Shown one piece after another: positions 51,561 to 63,430 of a DNA stretch of 64,000 bases. The DNA lies in NCBI GenBank assembly GCA_030407085.1, contig CM059587.1, forward strand, positions 43,126,501 through 43,190,500, read 5' to 3'. Numbering within the stretch: position 1 is the stretch's first letter; each line of letters begins with the position of its first letter. A program made the translations under genes and the position numbers. Under the pieces are notes generated by a model that had not been told where the DNA came from, made no database searches, and saw only the letters and a program-made list of their open reading frames with translations. Source of the DNA: Trichopria drosophilae (Eukaryota; Arthropoda; Insecta; Hymenoptera; Diapriidae).

Positions 51561-52296
51561 TCTTTCCTCCCTTAAAGCATAATATACTATTTTTTACACA
51601 CAACCAAATCCATGATTATTTTTCAGATAATTTCCTTTGTAGCGGCTAGAAAACACATTACAAGAATAATATAAAGTCAAAGAAAAACGAACATTTCGTA
51701 GTGGTGGGATTGAATAGTATTTTTAAAATAAAATACGTTTAGTATTATTTATCAGATGTGATGTGAATTCTGGAGACGTCGAATTTTGGGTATTTTTTAC
51801 TTTCGCTTTTTGTCGACTACAGCATCACCTGTGAACCACAATGTAATAGCTCCTAGGTCAAGTTGGTGTCCTTTTTTCCAGAGAATCCAAATTCTGCAAT
51901 AAAAAATGGAGGTTCCTATTTAAGTTTTATTGTTTTTCCCCCACCCCATTTCCAGGAGGTGGGGAAGGGGGTCAATTTCATTATTACTGGATGCCCCCCT
52001 TCGTGTCGAACAACTTTCATCTCACGCCTTTTTTGATTCTGTGCATAGTTCTCGAGGTATTTCAATTTCTTCAGATAAATTTGAATTTTTATCGATTACA
52101 GCGCCACCTGTGAACCAAAATGCAACAGCTCCAAGGTCAAATTGTTGTAAGTTTTTCCGGAGAATCCAAATCTGCAATAAAAATATGGTGGTTCCTATTT
52201 AAGTTTTATTGTTTTTCCCCCACCCCACCCCCAGGGGGTCAATTTCATTATTACTGGATCCCCTCCTTCGTGTCGAACAACTTTCATTTCTGTATA

Positions 52297-52977
52297 CAGG
52301 GTGGCCGATTTATCTGAAGACATAGAAATATCTCGAGAACTAAGTACAGAATCAAAAAAGGTGTGGGATGAAAGTTGTTCGACACGAAGGGGGGCATCCA
52401 GTGATAATTAAATTTACCCCCTCCCCCATCCCCTGGAGGTGGAGTGGGGGCAAAAACAATAAAACTTAAATAGGAACCCCCATTTTTTATTGCAGATTTG
52501 GATTCTCCGGAAAAAAGTACACGAATTTGACCTAGGAGCTATTGCATTTTGGTTCACAGGTGGCACTGTAATCGATAAAAATCTAAATTTATCCGAAGAC
52601 ATTGAAATACCTCGAGAACTATGCACAGAATCAAAAAAGTTGTCGGATGAAAGTTGTTCGACACGAAGGGGGGCATCCAGTAATAATGAAATTTACCCCC
52701 TCCCCCATCCCCTGGGGGTGGAGTGGGGGCAAAAACAATAAAACTTAAATAGGAACCCCCAGTTTTTATTGCAGATTTGGATTCTCCAATATTGACAATT
52801 TTCGCCCGCGTAGCGGATATGGAATACGGTCATTCTAACAAAGCCGGGAAAAAATACATTTAATTATCACTGGATGCCCCCCTTCGTGTCGAACAACTTT
52901 TATCTGACAACTTTTTTGATTCTGTGCATAGTTCTCGAGACATTTCGATGTCTTCAGATAAATCGGCCACCCTGTAT
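52297..52977. mobile_element. Deletion derivative with complete mariner-type ends
   Basis: Both ends are present: 'tacagggtggccgatttatc' at the left and its reverse complement at the right, within TATA. Inside are two forward copies and one reversed copy of the 250-bp module. A short piece ('gaatacggtcattctaacaa') also found at about 51060 joins directly to the reversed module at about 52855. It looks like an internally deleted copy of the larger element. Confidence 0.7.
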
Positions 52978-53379
52978 ATATAGACATGCAATGATTAATT
53001 AATTCGATTAATAAATAAATTAATTCGCAAAATTTATGTCAGTCATGGAGATTGTTAGTGGACATTTATTTTAGTCAATTATACCTCAATAGGATTTTTC
53101 CATTTCTTGTATCGTTATAAGAAAATCTCATAGTAAATTGATACTTTTTAGACAAACCAGAAAGGAAATTTTTCCGATGCGTTTGGTTGGAGCTAAAACG
53201 CCCTGAGAGCGACAAGAATTTTTTTTCTAAAAAAATGATAGGTATTTGTCAGGTTGCATCTACGTCTTCTTTTTAGTTACCACAATAAAAGGAAACTTTT
53301 GGATATGTGTATTAAAAGTCGAAACTTTCAAATATTAATAATAACCAAATAAGACGATATGAACTTGTGGATTTACCTC

Positions 53380-54683
53380 TCAGTTGATAACCCGACTTGC
53401 TTCATTTGCAAGAAGAAAGGACACATCACATAAAATGCCTTACTATACAGAAAAAGCAACCGCGGGAAACACAGAATTACTCTGTACTCAGTCCTTAATA
53501 ACATCGCAAATGAAAGGTACTTCAAACACAGACACCACAAAAGATGTAAATGTTGACTTACACAATAAGAACCTAGAATATACATAGTTAGAAGAATCAC
53601 CAAAGGAAATCACAAACACAACGTGTAATAAACGTCCTATGTCGTTCTACAGCTCGACGGAAACTTCGTATAAGGCGAAAATGGAATACCAACACAGCTC
53701 TAACGATGAAAATAACTAAACAGCGTCTTTAGGCAATGTAAAAACAAAAAAAAAGAAATCGAAATTAAACACTTCTGAGAAAACGAAGGTTCTGGACTTC
53801 AATACGGTCCTCAAACCAATTGAAGACTTTGATGTACACAGAGACAGATATAAGATCACCAGAAGTAAATTGAAAGAATTTATAATAAAATCATATGAGA
53901 ACAATAATGTTTATGATTTGGCAAAAGATCAAACAAATGCGGTAGCATAACTGTTAAAACTGCTAAAGGACATTTACATCCTATTTCAAGAGCGCACCAT
54001 AAAAAACCGTATCACAAGAATAAATAAGAAACTAGAAAATCGATGGACGCGTGACGTGGAAGGAGAACTTGGATTCCAGTCCTCCAGTATACAAGTAGAT
54101 AGCGAATATCCAGCTAATTCTAGATCAGTGAAAATTAAAACATGTACAAGTGGAGTGACTTAAAAATAGTGTTCCTGAATGCTAGAAGCATTCAAATCAT
54201 ATTTATAACTGTGGAAACGTGGCTCAAGCCGGGCATCACCTTCAAACATCCTAGTTTTACAGGCGCCAGGCTATAAAGCAGATAGACCTGGAGGGAGTAT
54301 TCTTATGATAATAAAAAACAACATTCAGTTTCAAAAACTGAACCGACAATGTAACGACCTCCCTAGAAACTAACGCAGTGAAATTAACAAATATTAACCT
54401 AAATGTAAATATTACTCCATGCTATCTTGCTCCGAATACCAATCCAAACCAAACGGAATAGGATGATTTATCCAGCAGAACCGTAAATAATGAACCACGT
54501 TTAATTGTTGGGGATTTTAGCACGCATAGCATTGTTTGGAACTGCCGAAAGGAAGATGTACTGGGCAAAAGACTGCTGGAATCAATTAGAACTTAAGACC
54601 TATTCCTTCACAATCCAAACTCATCAACTTATGTACACTCTCACACTGAAAAACAAATTTTCCACCAAACTTATCAACACCAG
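53380..54683 (+). pseudogene. Jockey-like LINE fragment: ORF1 end and ORF2 endonuclease
   Basis: Plus-strand frames show a decayed zinc knuckle at about 53396-53440 (C-F-I-C-K-K-K-G-H). A basic ORF1 tail lies at about 53780-54050. A start-like V-F-L-N-A-R-S-I near 54165 matches the first strand of the EEP endonuclease. The later endonuclease blocks include N-G or G-D-F-S-x-H near 54510 and V-W-N-C-R-K. Many stops and shifts are present. It ends where duplicated copy B begins. Confidence 0.65.
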
Positions 54684-56008
54684 GGACATCCTTTGCCGGC
54701 CATTTTGAATTTAGAAATTTTGACCTCACACACGTAATCCACAACCTCGAAAACGTAGGGAAACAAATTTTTCCGCATGTCGAGAAACAACTTCCAAAGT
54801 TTCTCATATATAGTCGCCATATTGGGTCAACCATTTTGAATTTCGAAATTTTTACTTCAGATTCGTAATCAGCATACCAAAAATATCCTGGATAGATAGA
54901 TAGTTTAGTTGAAAATTCGTTTAAAATGCTATATTTGCATACTGCCAAAATTTTACAAAAATTCCTTGGAATAAGCCGCCATTTTGGATATTTCAAGGTC
55001 AAATAAAAATTACTACCTGCATATTCATAAGTTCGAACATTTTACGCACTTTCTATGCAATTTTCCGGTCATAGAAATCACGGTATCGACATGAAAAATG
55101 AAATTAAAAAAGAAACATTACCCTCAAAAATGTTTTTTTTTTTCACATACTTTTGCCAAATTAAAGGAAAATACTCAATTTTTTCCAATTTGGAAGTCAT
55201 CATTCGAAAGAGCAACCTCGAAAATAGTAAATAAGGTACGTTAAAGGGTTTAACAGGCTATATTATCCGTTTGTTTCACTCTGTTCGGACTTCGGAGTTC
55301 GGCTAAATTACGTGATGTACTTTGAAACTGTTATACGAATTTATGAATTTCAACAATATCAGCTTTTATTTCCTGTATTTTGCCTTGATTTCAGAAAAAA
55401 AACGTGTTAATGGAAATTTGAAATTTGCCTTGGTGTTCGTCTGTAGTTTAGGTATTTAAATCCCGAATTGTAAACATTTCTGAATAGATTCCAAGTAATA
55501 CATCGTAATAGTTTCGTGAAATTAAATTAAAGTAAAAAATTATACGTGACAGTGTAAATTTCCTACTACGTATATTTTACCACAGACTTGACATCTCAGA
55601 ATACACATAAATTTTATCGTCTCAACAATATCAAAACGGAAATTCAAGGTATTTCGTGCTTCGTCTTAAAATGCAAAGTCCAGATTGTAGTAGTACTTTC
55701 ATATTAGTTATAAACTGTACCATATGCTTCAAAGAAATTTTGCAATAATATTTCTGACGATCGGTGTACAATTATGGGAACATTTATCTTTTTTTATATG
55801 ACCCAATATTTAAAATTTTAATTTGTATAACTGGACAATTTAGACAATTACTTTAGTACGGGCAACATAATTTGTGCAGATTTTTATGTTCGCAATAAAT
55901 ACATCTGTACTGTTATTTGATCCTCTTGCAAATTTAATTACTGCAAACAAATTTTGCTGTCTGGAAGATTATCGGCTTGTTCAGCGCATTTTCAAATTTT
56001 GATCAAAA

Positions 56009-56170
56009 TAGTAGTTTTCGATACAAGTGCGTATGCGTAAAGAACTTTACACATACACACGTGTGCCGAAATATTGTTTACGTACGGCTTTTCCGTGCGT
56101 AAAGTATAATCGAGTGCGTAAAGTTTACTTTACGCACGAGTTTACTTTACGCACCGAAAAGACGTACATA
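56009..56170. mobile_element. Copy B-specific insertion with GTGCGTAAAG palindromes
   Basis: Copy A reads straight through here ('gatcaaaaaggacat'), so 162 bp were gained in B or lost in A. The insert starts 'tagtagttttcgatacaag', a sequence also found at about 11001. It holds several facing copies of GTGCGTAAAG and CTTTACGCAC. Gain is more likely because the insert belongs to a dispersed family. Confidence 0.7.
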
Positions 56171-56904
56171 AAGGACATTTTAACACTATTAACAGAATGT
56201 TATGCTGCAAGGGAGAAAAGCGAGCAATTTCAACAAGCTAAAAAATTAATTTAGCTATTAAAAACAGAAAGGGAGAAAAGTGGTTAGGATGCTCCCCTCG
56301 TTCTTTACGTTATAAGTTCCAATCCTCGTTCGGCAACTTTTTCTATTTTTGTTCCACAGTGGACAAATCAGGAAACCTTAAGCAAAGATAGGAATTTAGA
56401 ACTGTGTTGATTATGTGCAGTATTTGGAATTTGTTTATTTGTTTGTGTCGTCCTGTGAGGGATGATTATTTATAGACTTGTTCCATTAGCCATAGTTGAT
56501 ACAAGGTTGCCCAGTAAATCTGGCCAATGTATGTAAATATGTGTACGTAAAAGAAATAGGACATCTGGATAGGACAAAATAACTCCGCCATTACTTTATT
56601 ACATTTAAGACTAGATGTGTAAACTAACAAGGGTTTGTTCCAGAAGTATTTTAAAAAATATTTTAAGTATTGTATAATTTTATTGTTTTTTTTTTACATT
56701 TATCAGAAGTACAGTGGTATATACTTTACAAAATGTTAATAACAAAAATATCCCTTGCTTACGTCCTTCTGAACATATATACAATCGTATTATCCGTCTG
56801 AATAAAACTGAAATATGCCGAATTTTTTAATAGATCTCAAATTACCTGAGATTATCCGGATATCAAATGCGGTTTTATAAATATACATAGTAAAATTGCT
56901 ATAT

Positions 56905-59900
56905 TCACGAATTCCACAATTTGGATTCAATCGCTAATTGTGCGCTTTTACTGACTGCACCGGCTGCTTTTACTTTCTCGTAAATTTTTCGCATTTTATC
57001 CGTGGCCTGTTCGGAATTAATTTGAGTGAATAAAACTTCACCATGGATATACATATTGGCAAAGCTGGAAAAAGGAGACATCTCTTCGTATAAGCTATTG
57101 TTGCCTTTCTTAAGGCCGGACCAAATGTCATTTTTGCTTAGAGCATTTTGATAACAAATATCAAATGGATGATGATTACTTGCTCGGATCCAAGCTGGAT
57201 CAGATTCGGAGTAAGAATCTAAATCTGTACAGACCACCCACTTGTCGTAAATGACTTTTTCAGTCAAATGGTCCGTACGTAAGAATGGTCTACCCCTGCC
57301 GGAATTTATCATCTTGTCTGTAAACATTACAATAAAATTAATTTGATCCCGAGTATATGGTTTAATAGTATTTTATGCAACAAGGGCGAAATTTTCGATC
57401 TTCGACAAGTGTGAAGTTTGTCGCTCGAGCGGAGCGAGGGTGACAATCACAATCGACGGAGATCGATATTTCGCCCATGTTCCATACGATATTTTTTAAT
57501 ACTACGTGCGTAGAGCGCAATTTTACGTACATGAAAATTTCGTCCTAGTGCGTAAAATCGTGTTTTACGCAGGGAGTGTTAAAAAAGATATTTTGAAATA
57601 TTTCAGTGTATGTTTTTACTAATTATGATACGTACTCCTTTTAGCGTTCCGGGCTACACGTTCCTCAATCATATTTAGCAAATGTCGACTAATAGCTCCT
57701 GCATTTAGACACCGCTTCCAAATTTTTTGCAAGTAGTGAAGAGATCGCCATTGCTCATCTTCATGGAAAAAGAACTCATTGCACGTTATATACACACCAC
57801 GAAATGGCATATACCCCTTATTATTGAGAGACTCTTTAAAAGCTTCATCTTCCGTTTTTCTGCCTAAGGTAGCATCTGACAGATAATTCCTAAATAAATT
57901 TTCGACATGTTTGTGCTGTAAAGCGTATAAGAGATAAGGAGATTCATGTAATAGAGTAGAAAACTCAACAAGTTGGTTCGGATTAATAGCTATTTTTTCC
58001 TTGTTTCCCAGACTATTAGAGAACACGAACGATTGGTTTTCAAACATAGCTTCAATATTCGATTGAACAGATTTGTCTATGGCCCCGAAATTCTTAAACT
58101 TGTCATAAATTGACTTCATTTTTTTTGTTGCGTACTTGAAATGGATGTTAGAAAATAGAACGTCAGCGTCAATGTATAAGCTGTCAATATCAACGAGAAG
58201 TGCAGTTACTCCACGTTCCGAAAAAATGCTTCTTTCAGCCTTCGTTATATTTTTATTGAAATCATCGATGGTTATGCCATATTTGTAACAAATGTCCAAT
58301 GGATGGTAACCGGTGGCATTGACCCAAGAAGAATCAGATTCTGAGTAAGAATCTAAAGCTGTACATTTAATGAGCCGTCCAAAATAGATGTCCGATGACA
58401 GTTCGTCTATTATAATTAAAAGAAGATCAGTTAGATTTTATTATTAAATTAAGCTATTTCAATAGTAGAAAATAAGAGCACAATATACGTACTAGTTGGG
58501 GGATTTATAAGTGTACGGAATTTTTCTTGTAGCTCTTCGGTAATGGCTCCTGCTTTTTGGCAACGATTGAATATTTTTTGGAAATAATCAAGCTTGGTCC
58601 ACTGTACAGTTTCGTTTTTGAAGAAGTCTTCACACCTTATGTAAATTCCTCTCAACTCATCTGAAGACGTTCTACCCAAGATATCATCCGACAGATAATT
58701 CTTAAATATTTTAGAAACACGCCATTCTTGTGCTGAATAACTCAAATAAGGTGATTCCAGTGTTAGGGTGTGAAATTCAACAAGACCATTTGGATCAATC
58801 GAGATTTCCTCCTCTTTTCCAAACTTATTAACAAACATGTAGGTAGATCGCTTCTGTTTTCTCGGATAATATTGATAAGCATTATTATCATTTTTGAGAT
58901 TTTCAGTTTTCTCAGTTTCCGTTGACCTTAGGGACCGTAGCTTAAGAGATTCTTCTAGCTGCATTTTGTGCAATACCGGATTATCCGAGCGTATGTGGTA
59001 TGTTTTAGTGAAAAGGATGGAATAGAGAGTGCAAAATAATATTCCAGACATGGTGATAACACATATTGCTAAAATAACTTTCGTTAAAGTAGACAACTCC
59101 GATTTTCGTTGCACAGGCGGCAAGAGAAGCTCATTCAGGTCACGCCTTCCTCCATCCATATTTGACCACATGATTCCTATAAAAGATATTATTTTAAAAT
59201 ACGATTATTGCAATATATGTCAGGGAAATTAATTTTGAGTTTAAAACAATTTATACGGAAACAATCTTAGATATGACGCTAATTAACCTCAGTGGTTATC
59301 TTAACAACTGACAATGAATACATTTTCATGATTGGGGTAAAATAATTTAAATACTATTTTTTTAAATATATAACTTTTTGTTGAACTTGTTTTAAAAAAT
59401 GTATTATTCTCAGACCCTACAAACTACATCTTCTTTATAACTTTAAAAAATACAAGAAGTTTTTTAAATCTTTCATGTCATTGGGCTAAGCATATCGATT
59501 TCATAACTTTTCTTAATATTTATTAAATTATAATGTTTCTGTTATATTCAATTGGCAATAATCATGCAACTTTATCATGGATCTTATGTACAAAACACAC
59601 GTTTCTATTATATACTGCGATCGCCCAAATGTTGAGAATCTAGTTGCTTCGATAAATGTGACAAAGTTTCTACTTTCCGGTTAACAGTTTCCGTACTAAT
59701 ATTCAGTATTCGCTATTGAAATAGGAATATGGCATTGATACTAATCGTAATTTCATATTGTAAAACTATGCATGTTTAATAACTTGTATTGTACTACTAT
59801 TTATAAAAGTGTGAATATATTAACCAAACTATTCTGATATTTTCCCGTAATAAATATCGAAATATACAGTTATGAATATAAGGTAATTTATAAATAAATA

Positions 59901-60270
59901 TTAAATAAATAGATATAATTAATAAAAACAATAAAAATAAATATAATATACATAATTGTATATACACTATATTTTATATAAAAATTTATGTTTGATTTGG
60001 TATCATTGAAAATAGCTTTTTCCAAACCTCAGAATAAACCAAATATGTACAACTGTTCATTAAATAATGGAAACAATCATGAAATTTTAATTATCATTTA
60101 TAACAGAATATTAAATTATCCCTCATTTGACTGAACAGCAATAATGAAGTTTTTAATTCAAAATATAGTCTATTGATGATTTTTAACAATTTAATTTGGT
60201 CATCCAAGGATATTTTAGTCTAAGTCTGAACAAACTTACCTTCGCTGACTTGTTTCCGATGGTCCGCCAT
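56905..60270 (-). CDS. Gene B: type II membrane protein with B-A-B-A cysteine modules, 632 aa
   Basis: Paralogue of gene A on the second copy. Exons are 60270-60240, 59176-58493, 58406-57636 and 57317-56905, all phase 1, total 1899 nt. Exons 1 and 2 encode the same protein as gene A, and exon 3 differs only near its end (for example R-S-L-H-Y-L for K-S-L-H-Y-F). Membrane segment, convertase-type R-x-x-R site and modules are as in gene A. The last exon differs. It opens at the acceptor used by gene A's 39-nt exon and reads straight into the A module through a basic stretch (S-G-R-G-R-P), so the acidic coiled-coil linker and one intron are absent. The last intron is lengthened by an insertion of about 214 bp. 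Start and splice choices rest on phase and on identity with gene A. Confidence 0.8.
57366..57579. mobile_element. Insertion in gene B's last intron
   Basis: Copy A lacks this segment. The left and right flanks both show TTAA next to the insert, but no CCC-type piggyBac terminus is seen. Inside, 'gggcgaaattttcgatcttc' faces 'gagatcgatatttcgccc', and 'gcgtaaaatcgtgttttacgc' forms a small palindrome. It is related in vocabulary to the insertion at 56009. Confidence 0.6.
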
Positions 60271-60712
60271 ATTAAACGGAGGTTTTGGAATCCTCGCACT
60301 TCTGCTCTACTCCTACTTTTGATCGAGTCTAATCTGCATTTTATTCTGTCGACGGAAATATACCGCAAAATAGATGTCAAGCCTTGAATATCCCCTCCAA
60401 TTTTTTGATAATGTATAACAGAATGGCAGATAGTAATGAATCGATGTGTCCTCCACTCCAAATCACAAAGGCGTTTAATTAATGACTGCTTAATTTGGGC
60501 CAACAATTTTATATTTAATGTAATTCTCAAATCCTATTTTTATATTTTAGCTTATTAATAATTTCGAAGAAAGATATGCAAAATAATATAAATGTTGTAT
60601 ATTAGTTAGGTTTTAATTTAATTTATAACACATTTAATGTTCATTATTTACAACAACGATACGTTGAAATCACCATTAAGTATGCATAGATTTAGTATTG
60701 GCGTGCCGTATT

Positions 60713-62127
60713 TAGTACTTTTATTCAAATAGCTGAATAGCAGGATGAAACCTCCCTGTAAGTGTACCGAAAAGAAAAATGTGATATTACGTATATTAGG
60801 TAAGAATCCGCGTTTTTACCTTGGATGTCATTTAACAATAATCATTAAAATGTTTATTGGTCTAACAACAAATTTAAATTATTTATGGAACATGAAATTA
60901 ATACTGTAACCCTCGGTAGCGATTTTGTATAGAATTTCATATTAATTTCAGATTAAAATATATTTTATTTCAATACTAAAGTCCCCGAAGAAAACATGTC
61001 ATGAAATGGTACATCTATTTATTTTTGTTTTTGGTCTTAACGGTATTATATTATCTGCTTAAAGACAGATCTACATGTTCTTAACATAATAATTATAATT
61101 CCGTTATGTCATTTACGAACAATCCAAGTTTTGTGTTATTCAGGTCGAGCAAAATAGATCAAATCAAATTCAAAGAATTTTTGTAACAAATTAGAACGAT
61201 AACGATAAACTTAATTTGATTTATAGCATTATCAAAATGAATCCATACGACGGAATTGACAAAAACAAAAGTTTTTATAAGCTGAATTGATGAGTTTTTA
61301 CCACATTTGAATGAAACAGTATTTTATCTTTATTTTCAGGGATCAAATTCATTTTTCTATGAAATGTTTTATTTTTATTATTATTCCGAAAGTTATACAT
61401 TTCCATTGGACAAATGTCGTTTTTCTGAGGCTAAATTTGTTTTACATTCTTTGTTTACAAATAAGCACTATTATACATATATTAATTATTAATATACATT
61501 ATACGTATAAATGCTCATCCATACATGAAACTATTTTGGCCCATACAAGGACCTTTCTTAAAATTAACGATCCAAAAATAAATTTGAACCACTTGGAGGA
61601 CGTTAATGATGTTTTCTATTCAGTGGGCGTAAAATGCCCGTTTCACTCCTCGAGGGCGTAAAATGCCACTTTTACGCTTCGAGGGCGTGAAATAAAATTA
61701 ATGTGAAAATTAACGATTTATTGAAAGAAAAACAATAAATACGATTTCTTATTTAAGTAACATTATAATTAATGTAATATTTAATACATTATGATAACAG
61801 CGGAAGGCAATTATAGAAAACGACACTTTTTAATACAAATAAACGCGCAGTACTCATTTTATTTTGTACAGTTATATCGCTCCCCACTTCTGCCTTTATG
61901 AAAATATTTTCAAAACTTCGACCCAACAGCCTCTTTTGCCTCTAAATTTTTATTGTATAGTATATGTATACTGTCTATTATCTGCGTCTATTCGCCTCCC
62001 CCCACCCTACCGCCTCCTCTTCTCGTTTTTTTTATTTTTACAAATTTGTATACTACTACGCATAAAATGCGTGTTTTACTACCACTTTTGCCGTATTTTC
62101 ATCATGAAAAATACGTGAGAAACCCAG
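60713..62127. other. Intergenic with 'ggcgtaaaatgcc' words
   Basis: No gene is visible. At 61622-61690 three copies of 'gggcgt(a/g)aaat' lie next to 'ctcgaggg'/'ttcgaggg', another trace of the TTTTACGC-type dispersed family. The DNA is otherwise AT-rich. Confidence 0.4.
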
Positions 62128-63430
62128 GTGACTAGTGCTTGGGCCACATACTTCTTAAAGATCTTAAAGATCTGGCGAATATTGATTGGCATGCTTGTTT
62201 CAATTCCGCCAGTATTGACTTCAAACAGACTTTCGTATCCACAACTATTACTGAAACACTTGACATTCATGCTCCGGTACGTTCGCTATCTTTTGGTAAA
62301 AATCCGTCCCCTTGCCTTGGCTTTCTAGAGAACTGAGAGATTTAATAAAATCTCGCAACACTCTCTATAAAAAAAGTAAACGTACGCATGATCCAATTAC
62401 TTTCGTAGACTATGTAAACATGCATAGATTTGTTAGGAGACGTATTTTACGTGCGCAAGAGAAATATTGTTTATCGTGTCTGAATTTGGCTAAATCACCT
62501 CAATCAATGTGGAATGAACTGCGGCGGTAAGGTGTTGTAAAGCCCAAGGCTGCCCCTCCAAGTCCAATAGCATCACCTGATGAATTAAACAGTTATTTCA
62601 CCTGCAGACCACATACTGGGCGGATCAATTAAGAAATTACGTTATCTTGCGATCTATTTGCAAATAGCCAATGGATATATGGTGCATATATGATCCAGAT
62701 ATAAATCATTTTTTCCCGGGGTGCTTTTCCCACGGAATGGAAGAAGGCACTTGTTAGATCACTAAACAAAGTACCTTCTCCTTCATCACTATCTGATTTT
62801 AGACCAATTGCTCTTCTTTGCTTTCTTGCAAAGTTACTTGATCGAATCATCTTTGAGCAGATTATCGAGTACATAAACCGTCGGAACCTACTTAATTCAA
62901 TGCAGTCCGGCTTCCGTAGAGGTTATAGCACGCAAACAACACTCACCAAAGCCACTGAATTTATCAGAGAGGGATTCGATGCTGGTCTTGTTATGATAGT
63001 AATACTTTTTGATTTTACAAAAACATTTGACTCTGTTGAGATTCCATTATTACTAACTAAACTAAAATCATATGGTTTCTCATCCCCTGTCCTCCAATGG
63101 ATAGCATCTTACTTGATTGGGCGTTCACAAGCGGTCATAGGCTCAAATGGAGACATTTCATCTTGGAGAGAGGTTTCTGCTGGAGTGCCTGAAGGGTCCA
63201 TTTGGGCCCTCTCCTTTTTTCTCTTTTTATAAACGATATTTCTCTGCACATTAAGCACTCAATGCATCTACTATATGCGGGCGATCTTCAATTACTTTTT
63301 CGTTGTAAGGTCAGTGACCTTGATCAAGCATTGTCATCTATCAATGAGGACATTTGTTCGGTATTTGAGTGGCTAAGAGTTAATAGTTTACATTTAAATC
63401 GGGAAAAAACTAAGGCAATCTTACAGACGC
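62128..63430 (+). pseudogene. Jockey-like LINE ORF2: linker and reverse transcriptase remnant
   Basis: Successive plus-strand frames give the linker before RT (W-L-S-R-E-L-R-D-L-I-K-S-R), F-R-P-I-A-L-L, S-G-F-R-R-G-Y-S-T, then F-D-F-T-K-T-F-D-S-V (RT block A) and G-V-P-E-G-S (block B). The catalytic block reads Y-A-G-D where Y-A-D-D is expected, so the first aspartate is lost. Several frameshifts and stops are present (for example near 63220). It is a dead fragment of a jockey/CR1-type element. Confidence 0.8.

Larger units (their letters stand above)
44981..52977. mobile_element. Composite mariner/Tc1-type transposon cluster with long inverted arms
   Basis: The left edge reads 'tacagcgtggccgattt' and the right edge is 'aaatcggccaccctgta', TA-flanked inverted termini of mariner type. 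Inside each end are several copies of a module of about 250 bp, in both orientations: 'atctcgagaactatgcacag', then 'gacacgaagg', a C-run and 'aataaaacttaaataggaac'. Two long arms, about 45800-46745 and 49985-51320, are inverted copies. Between them sit a DDE_Tnp_4/SWIM transposase pseudogene and tandem arrays. Internal termini at about 52297 show that the cluster was built by nested insertion or by deletion and rejoining. Confidence 0.7.
54684..60712. repeat. Segmental duplication, copy B
   Basis: Counterpart of 36997-42813 in the same orientation. It differs by two insertions (56009-56170 and about 57366-57579) and by a remodelled last exon of its gene. Its left edge is fused to the LINE fragment. 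The nearly identical core corresponds to about 57740-60330. Confidence 0.9.

Noticed and set aside
57366..57579. PiggyBac element, because of TTAA on both sides
   Set aside because: The insert lacks CCC-type termini and matched inverted ends next to the TTAA, so the class is left open.
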